Source: Chloroflexota bacterium
GTDB lineage: Bacteria > Chloroflexota > UBA11872
NCBI GenBank assembly: GCA_011523785.1
Contig: WTFW01000060.1
Coordinates: forward strand, 2,116 to 66,115
Direction of reading: 5' to 3'
Length of the DNA stretch: 64,000 bases
A program made the position numbers and the translations under genes. The notes under the pieces were generated by a model. That model was not told the DNA's origin and made no database searches. It was given only the letters and a program-made list of their open reading frames with translations. Positions 47,776 through 56,806 of the stretch are shown in pieces; the stretch's first letter is position 1; each line of letters opens with the position of its first letter.

Positions 47776-48756
47776 GTGGTTCCCATGGACAGAGTGCTTC
47801 AGACCTTTCCGATTCCCGAGGCCGTGGAGCAGAAGCTCCGCGCGCACTGCGACGTTCGCCAGGCGTTCTTCGTTGAAGGCGACGAGCTTGTCGAGGCGGC
47901 GCAAGGCTGTCGCGGCGTTGTGGCGGGGACGGAGCTGTGGCCGCGGGAGGCGCTGGCGGCGGTGCGCGGCGATCTGCAAGCCATTTCGCGGGTCGGAACC
48001 GGGGTAGACAGCGTGGATATCGCCGCGGCGACCGAGTTCGGAATAGCCGTGCTCAATGCGCCCGGAGAAAACGCCCAGACAATTGCCGAGTTGAGCGTGG
48101 GCCTGATGTGGTCCCTGGCCCGCCGCATGGTCCTGGCCGACCAGGCCGTCCGTACGACCGGCTTCAAGATGCGCACCGAACTCGATGGAATCGAACTGAC
48201 CGGCAAGACCGTCGGCATCATCGGCTTCGGCGAGATTGGCCGCCGCGTCGCCGCCATCTGCCGGCATGGCTTTCGCATGCGCGTGCTCATCACCACGGCC
48301 CATCCCGATCCCGCGCGGCTGACGGCGGCCGGAATTGAGGCGCAGTTCGTCGAGTTGGACGAGTTGCTGGCCAAGTCGGACTTCGTGGCGCTGCACGCGG
48401 CGGTTACGCCTGAGACCGAACGCATGATCGGCACCGCGCAACTCCAGACCATGAAGGCCGGCGCCTACGTGGTCAACACCGCGCGCGGGCAGTTGGTGGA
48501 CGAGGACGCATTGGTCGCCGCGCTCAAGTCGGGGGAAATCGCGGGCTACGGCACGGACGTGTACGAGGTTGAGCCGCCGCCACCCGATCACCCGCTGTTT
48601 GCTTTGCCCAACACCGTGCTTGGTCCCCATTTCGGCAGTGGGACCTTTGAGGCGATGACCCGCATGGGAGACCGGGCCGTCGACAACCTCATCGAGTTTT
48701 TGGCCGGCGGGCAGCCCGTGCGGACCGTCAACCCCGAAGTCTATTCCAGACCGTGA
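47776..48756 (+). CDS. D-isomer-specific 2-hydroxyacid dehydrogenase (phosphoglycerate dehydrogenase-like)
   Basis: GKTVGIIGFGEIGRRVAAICRHGF...ALHAAVTPETERMIG...GAYVVNTARGQLVDEDALVAAL. Confidence 0.92.
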   Translation: MVPMDRVLQTFPIPEAVEQKLRAHCDVRQAFFVEGDELVEAAQGCRGVVAGTELWPREALAAVRGDLQAISRVGTGVDSVDIAAATEFGIAVLNAPGENAQTIAELSVGLMWSLARRMVLADQAVRTTGFKMRTELDGIELTGKTVGIIGFGEIGRRVAAICRHGFRMRVLITTAHPDPARLTAAGIEAQFVELDELLAKSDFVALHAAVTPETERMIGTAQLQTMKAGAYVVNTARGQLVDEDALVAALKSGEIAGYGTDVYEVEPPPPDHPLFALPNTVLGPHFGSGTFEAMTRMGDRAVDNLIEFLAGGQPVRTVNPEVYSRP

Positions 48757-48762
48757 TGTAGC

Positions 48763-48792
48763 AAGGCCCGCGCCGAATCCGGCGCGGGCCTT
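48763..48792 (+). terminator. Strong hairpin terminator downstream of the dehydrogenase
   Basis: aaggcccgcgccg-aatc-cggcgcgggcctt: 13-bp perfect stem, 4-nt loop, just after the stop. Confidence 0.85.
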
Positions 48793-48920
48793 ACAGCGAT
48801 TCGATCAAGAGATCGCTCGGCCGTCACGTCTCTGCTACTCAGGCCCAACCGTCTGACGCCTGGCAGCCGTCAGGGTGGCGCAGGGCCAATCAAGAGTGTT
48901 GCTAATCCGCGCGGCCTGCT

Positions 48921-48948
48921 GCCCCGTCGGCCGATTAGGCCGCGGGGC
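48921..48948. other. Intergenic GC-rich hairpin
   Basis: GCCCCG(t)CGGCC-gatta-GGCCGCGGGGC: 11-bp stem with one bulge. Confidence 0.6.
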
Positions 48949-49123
48949 GCGACCTGTCGACTTGCCAGCGCCCAATGAGCACGCGAATGTTCAGTCGGCG
49001 CGCTCCACTCTGCCGACGCCGACGGTGAGCACGCGCTACGTCGCGCATCAAACTACCTCCGCCGTCGTACTCCAAGCAACGCTGCCTGAAGCTGGTACAT
49101 CCTATATGATCCAGCCGCCAGAG

Positions 49124-49858
49124 TCAATGCCGATCCGACGCTTGGCTTTGTAACGCCAGCGTTGCGCTGCGGGCGATGCCAGCCTGGCGCAAATGCTCGC
49201 GGATCAGCGACTCCGCCGACGTTGCGTCGCCGCGTTTGACCGCTTCCACGATCGCTCGATGCTCGCGTTGCGACGCTCGGCCTCTGGCGCGAGCCGGATT
49301 GGCTGTGCGCACTCGCTCCTTGGTCGCCCAGAGTTGCTCAACCAACATCAGCAGATGGGCCGAAGGGCAGCGAGCATAGAGTGTGCGGTGCAGTTGCTGG
49401 TCCAGGCGAGCCAGCTCTTCGACGTCGCTGGTTGCGACGACGGCATCCAACTCTGTCAACGTCGCATCCAGTTGCCGATGGTCGCTCTTGGACATGTTCG
49501 GAATGGCCAGCGCGGCTGCTGCCCCTTCAACGATGGCGCTGGCGAGGTACACGTCCTGCACCTCGAGCGGATCCAGACCGGCCACCGTCGCGCCGACGTG
49601 CGGTTCGTTGTCGATCAGCCCCTCGGCCTCAAGTTGGAACAGCGCCTCGCGCACCGGCACATCGCTGACGCCAAGCTCTGAGCCGATGTGGCTGATCACC
49701 AGACGGTCGCCGGCCCGCAGGCGACCGGCCTGAATCGCATCGCGCAGCGCGTCGTACACGAGCTCGCGCTTGGTGTGGTAAGCCGCCGAGGGCCGCAGAC
49801 TTCCGGGGGCCGGTCGCGTCCGCCTGGATCGTGATCTGGCGTCCGGGTCCGGGGTCAT
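49124..49858 (-). CDS. GntR family transcriptional regulator (FadR/FCD type)
   Basis: KRELVYDALRDAIQAGRLRAGDRLVISHIGSELGVSDVPVREALFQLEAEGLI. Confidence 0.92.
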   Translation of the reverse strand: MTPDPDARSRSRRTRPAPGSLRPSAAYHTKRELVYDALRDAIQAGRLRAGDRLVISHIGSELGVSDVPVREALFQLEAEGLIDNEPHVGATVAGLDPLEVQDVYLASAIVEGAAAALAIPNMSKSDHRQLDATLTELDAVVATSDVEELARLDQQLHRTLYARCPSAHLLMLVEQLWATKERVRTANPARARGRASQREHRAIVEAVKRGDATSAESLIREHLRQAGIARSATLALQSQASDRH

Positions 49859-49868
49859 TTGGTTTGTG

Positions 49869-50519
49869 CTAGGTGCGCTGAACCGCGTCGAAGAACTCGG
49901 CGCGCGTGGCCGGGTTGTCGCGGAACGCGCCGCGTGTAACCGAGGTGACCATTTGGCTGCCGGGCTTCTTGACGCCGCGCATGGTCATGCAGGTGTGTTC
50001 TGCCTTGATCGTCACGGCCACGCCCACCGGTTCGAGCACCTGCTCGATCCGGTCGGCGATCTGGCACGACAGGCGCTCCTGGACTTGGGGTCGGCGCGCC
50101 AGGTGCTCCACCACGCGCGCCAGTTTACTCAGCCCCACGATCCGCTCATTCGGGATGTAGCCCACCGCCGCATGCCCAAAGAACGGCAGCAGATGGTGTT
50201 CGCAGAGCGAGTAGAACGGGATGTCCCGCACCACGATCATCTCGTCGTGCGCGTGCTCGAAGGTTGTTGCCAGGTAGTCGTCCGGCTCGCCCGCCAACCC
50301 TGCAAACAGCTCTTCGTACATGCGGGCCACGCGTGCCGGCGTCTTGACCAGCCCGTCGCGGTCGGGGTCTTCACCCACCGCGATCAGGATCTCTCGGACC
50401 GCGGCCGCGATCCGCTCGCGATCGGCGCACAGCGCGCCGTTCGGCGAGACGCGCGACGCGTCGGCGGTGTGCGGGATGGACGCGGTCGGCGTACCGTCAT
50501 GCAGGGGCGTTGAACTCAT
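49869..50519 (-). CDS. folE: GTP cyclohydrolase I
   Basis: [57 protein letters not shown]...[15 protein letters not shown]; start trimmed. Confidence 0.97.
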   Translation of the reverse strand: MSSTPLHDGTPTASIPHTADASRVSPNGALCADRERIAAAVREILIAVGEDPDRDGLVKTPARVARMYEELFAGLAGEPDDYLATTFEHAHDEMIVVRDIPFYSLCEHHLLPFFGHAAVGYIPNERIVGLSKLARVVEHLARRPQVQERLSCQIADRIEQVLEPVGVAVTIKAEHTCMTMRGVKKPGSQMVTSVTRGAFRDNPATRAEFFDAVQRT

Positions 50520-50554
50520 GCGTGAGACTCGTTTCGTCGGGGGGCGTGGTGGTG

Positions 50555-50992
50555 TCAGGCGGGCGAGGGTTCGAGCCGGTCCACGCAGGCCTGGTCGTCC
50601 GGGTCCTCGCCCAGCGGGGTATCGAACCAGGCCGTCAGAATCTCGTCGGCCAAGGCCGGCGTCGTGAGCCGCAAGCTCAGGGCCAGCACGTTTGCCCGGT
50701 TCCAAAGCCGGGCGCCTCGAGCGGTTTCCGCGTCGGCGCAGAGCGCTGCGCGAATTCCGGCAACTTTGTTCGCCGCGATGCTGACGCCGGTACCCGTCCA
50801 GCAAAGGACGATGCCTTCGTCCACCGCACCGTTGGCCACGGCTTGACCGACACTGCGTCCGGTTTCCGGCCACTGCTGGTCAAGGCCAGCCAGCGGACCA
50901 AACGGCGCCAGCGCATGCCCGCGTTCCTTCAGGTTCGCGATGATGTGGTCGGTCAGCGTCGTTCGTTCGTCGCTTGCGATGGCAATCCGCAT
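50555..50992 (-). CDS. rpiB: RpiB/LacA/LacB family sugar-phosphate isomerase
   Basis: [26 protein letters not shown]...[26 protein letters not shown]. Confidence 0.88.
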   Translation of the reverse strand: MRIAIASDERTTLTDHIIANLKERGHALAPFGPLAGLDQQWPETGRSVGQAVANGAVDEGIVLCWTGTGVSIAANKVAGIRAALCADAETARGARLWNRANVLALSLRLTTPALADEILTAWFDTPLGEDPDDQACVDRLEPSPA

Positions 50993-51162
50993 GGTTCGAG
51001 TGGCTGTGAGCGTTTCAGACGAGTATACGAACGGTGATCTGGACGAAAGAAAGCGGGCCTGCGCGGACGTAGCCATGGCCGAATACTCGGACATCCTTGG
51101 GAGCCACCTCGGCGCTACCGGCAAACGGCTCACCATCGTCGGCCATCTGGTCGGGTACGCTG

Positions 51163-51306
51163 TTGACCGTTGCCAACGACTTCGAGCGACAGCTTGTCCC
51201 GGTCGCCGGCCGGCTCGCGCGTATCGTCGCTAACGGTTCCGAGGTGCGCCGGTGCTCCTCCTTGGACTGGTTCGAGTCGCTGCCGGTGATTGGTGACAGG
51301 AAGTAG
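51163..51306 (+). CDS. Candidate 47-aa ORF directly upstream of the TMK-like pair
   Basis: LTVANDFERQLVPVAGRLARIVANGSEVRRCSSLDWFESLPVIGDRK*; high GC at third codon positions; stop 2 bp before next ATG. Confidence 0.35.
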   Translation: MTVANDFERQLVPVAGRLARIVANGSEVRRCSSLDWFESLPVIGDRK

Positions 51307-51308
51307 GC

Positions 51309-52070
51309 ATGGGCAAAGCCGACGGATCAACCGCTCCGCAAGACCTGCCCGGACGTCTCTTCATCGTCGAGGGAATCGACGGGTCGGGGAAGAGCACGCA
51401 ACTCGACTTGCTCCATAAGTGGCTGGTGAGCCAGGGGTACCTGGTGATCTTCACCGAGTGGAACTCGTCGCGAATCGTGCGTCGCACCACGCGGCGCGGA
51501 AAGCGCCGCCGCATCCTGACGCCTCTCACCTTCAGCCTCATCCATGCGGCCGACTTCTCCAGCCGCGTGCATGAGCAGATCATTCCGGCGTTGCAAGCCG
51601 GCGCCATTGTTCTGGCCGATCGTTACGTCTATACGGCCTATGCCCGCGACGCGGCTCGCGGCGTCAGCGCCCGCTGGTTACGACGGCTCTACTCGTTTGC
51701 CCCCGACCCAACGCTGGCCTTCTATTTCGATGTTCCACTTGACGAAGCCATCCGTCGGATTGAGCTCGGCCGCGACGAACTCAGTCACTACGAAGCCGGC
51801 TTGGACTTGGGTCTGAGTGGGGATCCCGCCGAATCGTTCCGACTATTCCAGGGGATCATTCGCGACCAATACGGGCGGCTCGTTGACGAGTTCGGCCTGG
51901 AGCGCATCGACGCCACGGCCACGCTGGTGAATCAGCAGGAAAAGATGCGCGCGCTGGTGCAGCCGCATCTGGCTGGCGCAATGCAAGCCGAAGACTCAGG
52001 ACTGCAGGAAGCTCTGGCGGCCACCGGCCTCAGCGGTCGGTATCTGGCTGACATGTGGCGGGCGCTGTGA
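51309..52070 (+). CDS. Thymidylate kinase-like protein (copy 1)
   Basis: GRLFIVEGIDGSGKSTQLDLLHKWL...AIVLADRYVYTAYARDAARG; no TREPGG motif. Confidence 0.88.
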   Translation: MGKADGSTAPQDLPGRLFIVEGIDGSGKSTQLDLLHKWLVSQGYLVIFTEWNSSRIVRRTTRRGKRRRILTPLTFSLIHAADFSSRVHEQIIPALQAGAIVLADRYVYTAYARDAARGVSARWLRRLYSFAPDPTLAFYFDVPLDEAIRRIELGRDELSHYEAGLDLGLSGDPAESFRLFQGIIRDQYGRLVDEFGLERIDATATLVNQQEKMRALVQPHLAGAMQAEDSGLQEALAATGLSGRYLADMWRAL

Positions 52071-52783
52071 GCGCTCCGGTCAACCGACCGTTGCGTTTCT
52101 ACGGCGAGCCGCCGCCGGGGATCGACTTGAGCCCGTTGCCCGGCCGCCTGATCGTGGTTGAAGGCCAGGACGGTTCGGGGCGCTCCACGCAGGTCCGGCT
52201 GATGAAAGAGTGGCTGGAAGATCATGGATTCGGGGTCGTCGATACCGGCCTGACGCGGTCCGAACTGGCTGGCCCCGGGATTCGGCGCGCGAAGTCGGGC
52301 CATGATCTGGACCCAATCACCCTGAACCTGTTCTACGCCACCGATTTCTATGACCGCGTGGAACGGCTGATCATTCCGTCCCTCCGGGCCGGCATGGTGG
52401 TCCTGGCCGATCGCTACATCTTTTCCATGATCGCTCGTGCCGCCACGCGCGGGATCGATCCCGCCTGGACCGCCGACATCTACGACTTTGCGCCGGTTCC
52501 CGATGCTGTCGTTTACCTGGATGTAGACATTGAGCACCTGCTACCCAGGATACTGATCAACGGTGGATTCGATTTCTGGGAATCGGGGCTGGACGTTATG
52601 CGGGGACAGGACGTCTTCGAGAGTTTCCTGAGCTACCAGGCACGCATCAGCGCGCACTTTCATGAACTTGCGATACAGCACAACTTTGCGGTTATTGATG
52701 CACGCGGACCAATCAAGCAGACCTTTGAAACCATCCTTAAGCAACTTCAGCGCGTAGTGGATGACATGCGCTCAACGTCGTAG
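52067..52783 (+). CDS. Thymidylate kinase-like protein (copy 2, Walker A Lys replaced by Arg)
   Basis: GRLIVVEGQDGSGRSTQVRLMKEWL...MVVLADRYIFSMIARAATRG; GTG overlaps copy 1 TGA (gtga). Confidence 0.88.
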   Translation: MSAPVNRPLRFYGEPPPGIDLSPLPGRLIVVEGQDGSGRSTQVRLMKEWLEDHGFGVVDTGLTRSELAGPGIRRAKSGHDLDPITLNLFYATDFYDRVERLIIPSLRAGMVVLADRYIFSMIARAATRGIDPAWTADIYDFAPVPDAVVYLDVDIEHLLPRILINGGFDFWESGLDVMRGQDVFESFLSYQARISAHFHELAIQHNFAVIDARGPIKQTFETILKQLQRVVDDMRSTS

Positions 52784-52885
52784 CTTCTGCCCTCAATGCG
52801 ATTCTTAAGTATATGTATGCCCAATTAGTTATCACGGTATCACAGTGTCTGTTGCGCCCGACCTGCCTGGTGGCGCGAGCTGTGG

Positions 52886-53476
52886 CTACCGCAGCAAACG
52901 GTCGATGAGCTCCTCGTCCAACTCCATTCGCTCGTCGGCGGTCTTGAAGAGCTCAAACGAGTATGTCGGATACCCGTGGTTGCCCTGGGGCGGACCGTGA
53001 ACGAGCCAGACGATGATTCCCTCGTTCTTTAGCACCCGAACCGCAGGAACAAAGTCGCCGTCGCCGGCAACCAGCGCGATGTGTTGAACCTGGTTCTTGC
53101 CCGCCAGCAGCGCCATATCCAGACCCAGCAGCAGATCCACCTGCTTCTGCTCGAAAATCGGGACGCCCGATTCATCCACGCCGGACATCCGAAGGTGTCC
53201 CAGGCGCACCTCGAAGCGTGGCAAGTAGCGCAGTGCGTCCTCAAAGCGACGTGAGTTTGAGTACCGATCCATCTCTTCAGGCGTTGGCGGATCGCTGCGA
53301 TATGGCCGACAGTGGTAATAGTACGCTCGTAGCAGTTCGACCTTGTCCGCGCTAGACTCCTCGACGTGATCCTGGATCTCGTCAACGAGTTTCTTGACGT
53401 CGAGCCGAACGTCGAATTCGTGCTTCTGTAAAGCTTCGAGATAGCCACCGTCGATAAAGACCGCCAGGTTTCCCAT
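52886..53476 (-). CDS. NYN domain (LabA-like/PIN-like RNase) protein
   Basis: MGNLAVFIDGGYLEAL...KQVDLLLGLDMALLAGKNQVQHIALVAGDGDFVPAVRVLKNEGIIVWLV. Confidence 0.92.
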   Translation of the reverse strand: MGNLAVFIDGGYLEALQKHEFDVRLDVKKLVDEIQDHVEESSADKVELLRAYYYHCRPYRSDPPTPEEMDRYSNSRRFEDALRYLPRFEVRLGHLRMSGVDESGVPIFEQKQVDLLLGLDMALLAGKNQVQHIALVAGDGDFVPAVRVLKNEGIIVWLVHGPPQGNHGYPTYSFELFKTADERMELDEELIDRLLR

Positions 53477-53668
53477 ATCACTACCTTTCGAAGAGGAGAA
53501 GAGGAAACAAACTTGGCGCGACCTTGCCGCTCGTTAAACAGAGACTCTGCTGTGCGCCGATGGCACGGACGCGCTATTGGAGACTTGCTAAACCGCCCGT
53601 AGTGGCCATATTGAGACTCTTCCTAGTCTCCGTCAAGCAGGAATCGTAAGATTCCTTACGAAACTGAC

Positions 53669-53690
53669 GCGGCGGCCTTTCGACCGCCGC
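53669..53690 (-). terminator. Putative terminator hairpin at the folB 3' end
   Basis: GCGGCGG-cctttcga-CCGCCGC overlapping the folB stop codon; followed on the minus strand by gtcagtttc. Confidence 0.6.
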
Positions 53691-54073
53691 TAGCCGTGCT
53701 TGTCGGTGCGCTCCCGGTCGATCGTCACTGCCGCTTCCCGGAGTATCGATCCGGAGATTGCGACGCCGGGCTTGGCGATTCGGACCCGGCTTCGCTGGAC
53801 CAGCGAAAATCGTTCGAACATCGCCCTGGCGATTCGCTCCGCCAGAGTTTCAAGCAGGTTGACCGGCTCGCCCTCGATGATCTCGGCGACGAGCTCGTAC
53901 GCCTCGCTGTAATTCACCGTGGCGTCGAGGGTGTCAGTCTCGCCTGCCCGGCGCAGGTCGGACTCAAGCTCCAGGTCCACAACAAACCGCTGTCCCAGCG
54001 CGCGCTCTTCCGGCCGCACGCCGTGATAGCCGTACAAGGTGATTCCAACCAGGCTGATCGTGTCAGGTGGCAT
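53690..54073 (-). CDS. folB: Dihydroneopterin aldolase
   Basis: DTISLVGITLYGYHGVRPEERALGQRFVVDLELESDL...VNYSEAYELV...NLLETLAERIA. Confidence 0.95.
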   Translation of the reverse strand: MPPDTISLVGITLYGYHGVRPEERALGQRFVVDLELESDLRRAGETDTLDATVNYSEAYELVAEIIEGEPVNLLETLAERIARAMFERFSLVQRSRVRIAKPGVAISGSILREAAVTIDRERTDKHG

Positions 54074-54920
54074 TGGGATCGGCCTCCTGCCGCGAGCGCA
54101 CCGCGTGGTACAGCACCAGTGCGCCGGCGACGGACACGTTCAACGAACCCACGCCACCGTACATCGGGATTCGCAAGGCCGCGTCACAGGCCTTGCGCAC
54201 CCCAGGACGGACCCCGCGCGATTCGCCGCCCACGACCACGCAGGTCGGGCGGCTGAAGTCCGCGTCGGTGAAGTCCGTATCGCCGTCCTGGTCCAGCGCG
54301 TAAACCCAGGCCCCCGCCTCCCGCAACTGGTCAAGCGCTCGCGAGACGTTGGCAACCTGGACCAGCGGTGTGCGCAGGCTGGCCCCGGCTGATGCCCGGG
54401 CCAGCCCGCCGGTAAGGGCGGCCGAGCGTCGGCCCGGCACGATGGCTCCGGCGCCATCCACCGCCTCCAGCGTCCGCAGCAACGCACCCAGGTTGCCCAC
54501 GTCTTGCACCTGGTCCGCCGCCAGGATCAACGGCGGCCCGCCGGCGCTCTCGCCCTCAAGCAAGTCCTCTATCGTCGCTGGCGGCGGGGGACGCACGGCC
54601 GCGACAACTCCCTGGTGTTGCCCGCCGTGACTGAGTTTATCGAGCTCCGATACGTCGGTGAAGGTGACCGCAACGGCTGCGGTCGCGGCCAGGGAACGAA
54701 TGTCGGCCATCGCTTCGGCCTGTGGTCGGGCGATAAAGACCCGCTCGACGGAAGCGCCGCGGCGCAATGCCTCCGTGACGGCGTGACGTCCCCAGACGCT
54801 GGCTGCGGCCGGAAGTTGCGGTCGGCCTACCCGCGACGCCAGACCGTGCCGTCGGGCGTGTCCTCGAGTACCACGTCGAGGGCGCCCAGATCGTCGCGGA
54901 TTTCGTCGGCGAGCTCCCAT
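54063..54920 (-). CDS. rlmB: SpoU/TrmH family rRNA 2'-O-methyltransferase (RlmB-like)
   Basis: SVWGRHAVTEALRRGASVERVFIA...LILAADQVQDVGNLGALLRTLEA...VVVGGESRGVRPGVRKACDAALRIPMYGGVGSLNVSVAGALVLYHA; start uncertain. Confidence 0.92.
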   Translation of the reverse strand: MGARRRNPRRSGRPRRGTRGHARRHGLASRVGRPQLPAAASVWGRHAVTEALRRGASVERVFIARPQAEAMADIRSLAATAAVAVTFTDVSELDKLSHGGQHQGVVAAVRPPPPATIEDLLEGESAGGPPLILAADQVQDVGNLGALLRTLEAVDGAGAIVPGRRSAALTGGLARASAGASLRTPLVQVANVSRALDQLREAGAWVYALDQDGDTDFTDADFSRPTCVVVGGESRGVRPGVRKACDAALRIPMYGGVGSLNVSVAGALVLYHAVRSRQEADPNAT

Positions 54921-56221
54921 TGCCTGGCCTCTCGCAGTTGCTGGCGCAAGTGCACCAGCAGATCGATAAATGGCGTCGCATCGTCGGACGCCGCGTCCGG
55001 TTCATGCAGTTCGATACCCAGCACGCCCAGCAGGCTGGTAAGCACACCCTGCGCTCGTTCCACGTCGTCCGCTCTGGACGTCGGCGCCAGGCGGTTGATG
55101 GCGCGTCCGAACTCGAACAGGGACCCTATCGCCCGCGGCGCGTTGAAGTCGTCGTCCATGGCGGCTTCGAACGCCTGCCGAGCAATGGCGGTTTCCGAGT
55201 CCAAATCCGCGCCGGATGTCTCGCGTGAGACATCGGCGCCGCCCTGGGCTCGGGAGACAGCCAGCAGCCGCTGGTATCCCGTACGCGTCTGCTCGGTCGC
55301 CGCCAGCGAGAACTGCAACGGCGAGCGATAGTGCACGCCCAGCAGGTAGAGCCGCAGCACGTCCGGCGGCACATCGGCCAGCACGTCCGCGGTGGTGGTG
55401 AAGTTCCCAACCGAATGCGCCATCTTCTCGCCGTCGGTCAGCACCAGGCCCGTGTGCGTCCAGTAGGACACGAACGGCGGACACCCGGTAGCAGCCTCGG
55501 ACTGGGCCAGTTCGTTTTCGTGGTGAGGAAAAATCAGGTCGGCGCCGCCGCCGTGGATGTCGATCCGCTCGCCCAGCGTGTGCCGGATCATCGTCGAGCA
55601 CTCGATATGCCAACCGGGCCGACCGCGCCCCCAGGGGCTCTCCCAGGTCACCGAGCTCTCGTCGTCACGCTTCCATAATGCCCAGTCGCGCGGGTCACGC
55701 TTCTCTTCGTCAACCGCAATTCGGGCGCCAGCCGCGCCGTCTTCCTCGGTTCGGCCGCTGAGTGCGCCGTAGTCCTCGAAGGTGCCCGCGTCGAAATAGA
55801 CGCCGGTCGAAGTCGGATAGGCGTGTCCACCGTCGATGAGCTCCTGCACGTGGTCGATGATCCCGGGAATGCTATCGGTCACGCGCGGATACTCGTCGGC
55901 GCGCCGGATCCGTAGCCGGTCCATCACCTCGAAGTACGCGTTGGTGTACTCACGCGCCCAGTCCAGCGGGTCGCGGCCGGCCACTCGCGCCCGGTCGATG
56001 ATCTTGTCGTCAATGTCCGTGAAGTTCTGGACGTACCGAACGGCGTAGCCGCGGTACTCCAGATAGCGCCGGATTACGTCCATATGCACAAACATGAACG
56101 CGTGTCCCACGTGCGGCCGGTCCTTGGGCGTCATGCCGCAGACGTACATCGTGACCGGATCGCCCAGCGGCTTGAACGGCTCTTTTTTCCCGGTGAGGGT
56201 GTTGGTGATCGCGAGCGTCAA
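54827..56221 (-). CDS. cysS: Cysteinyl-tRNA synthetase
   Basis: MYVCGMTPKDRPHVGHAFMFVHMDVIRRYL...NFTDIDDKIIDRA...WHIECSTMIRHTLG..IDIHGGGADLIFPHHENELAQSEA. Confidence 0.96.
   Translation of the reverse strand: MTLAITNTLTGKKEPFKPLGDPVTMYVCGMTPKDRPHVGHAFMFVHMDVIRRYLEYRGYAVRYVQNFTDIDDKIIDRARVAGRDPLDWAREYTNAYFEVMDRLRIRRADEYPRVTDSIPGIIDHVQELIDGGHAYPTSTGVYFDAGTFEDYGALSGRTEEDGAAGARIAVDEEKRDPRDWALWKRDDESSVTWESPWGRGRPGWHIECSTMIRHTLGERIDIHGGGADLIFPHHENELAQSEAATGCPPFVSYWTHTGLVLTDGEKMAHSVGNFTTTADVLADVPPDVLRLYLLGVHYRSPLQFSLAATEQTRTGYQRLLAVSRAQGGADVSRETSGADLDSETAIARQAFEAAMDDDFNAPRAIGSLFEFGRAINRLAPTSRADDVERAQGVLTSLLGVLGIELHEPDAASDDATPFIDLLVHLRQQLREARQWELADEIRDDLGALDVVLEDTPDGTVWRRG
55215..55234. promoter_or_regulatory. 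parS-like palindrome inside cysS
   Basis: GATGTCTC-gcgt-GAGACATC (8-bp arms); core TGTCTCGCGTGAGACA matches parS TGTTTCACGTGAAACA at 13/16; encodes DVSRETS. Confidence 0.4.
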
Positions 56222-56269
56222 ACGACGAAGCCCAGGCTGGTGTGCGTTGCGGGCATTTTACGCAGGGGC

Positions 56270-56806
56270 CTAAGCGACGCCGCGCGCTACAAGCACGACC
56301 GCGTGACAGGCCACCGCCTCTCCGGCGCCCACCGCGTCGACGCCTTCGTTGGTCTTGGCCTTGAGGCTGATGCGCTCGGCGTCGGTTCCCAGCGCCGCCG
56401 CCAAGCGCTCGCGCATTATGTCCGCGAACGGCGACACTTTCGGCCGTTCAAGCACGATGGTGAGGTCGGCATTCACCAACTCCCACCCCTGGTCACGTAG
56501 GTCCGAGATGGTCTCGGCCACGAATCGCGAACTGTCGGCGTCGCGGTTGGCCGGGTCGGTGTTGGGGTAGCGGCGGCCGATGTCGCCGCCGCCTGTTGCC
56601 CCCAGCAATGCGTCCACCAGCGCGTGCATTGCCACGTCGGCGTCGGAATGTCCAATCGCGCCGCCTTTCGGCGCGATGTCGACCCCGGCGATTCGCACCG
56701 GCCGTTCGGCTCCCAGCCGGTGGAGGTCATAGCCGGTACCGACCCGGTACTCCGGGACCGTCGGCTCGGCCGGACCGGGCCCCGGCGAATCCCGGTCGTC
56801 TACCAG
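56270..56806 (-). CDS. ispF: 2-C-methyl-D-erythritol 2,4-cyclodiphosphate synthase
   Basis: EYRVGTGYDLHRLGAERPVRIAGVDIAPKGGAIGHSDADVAMHALVDALLGATGGGDIGRRYPNTDP...KAKTNEGVDAVGAGEAVACHAVVL; start codon unclear. Confidence 0.92.
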   Translation of the reverse strand: MVDDRDSPGPGPAEPTVPEYRVGTGYDLHRLGAERPVRIAGVDIAPKGGAIGHSDADVAMHALVDALLGATGGGDIGRRYPNTDPANRDADSSRFVAETISDLRDQGWELVNADLTIVLERPKVSPFADIMRERLAAALGTDAERISLKAKTNEGVDAVGAGEAVACHAVVLVARGVA

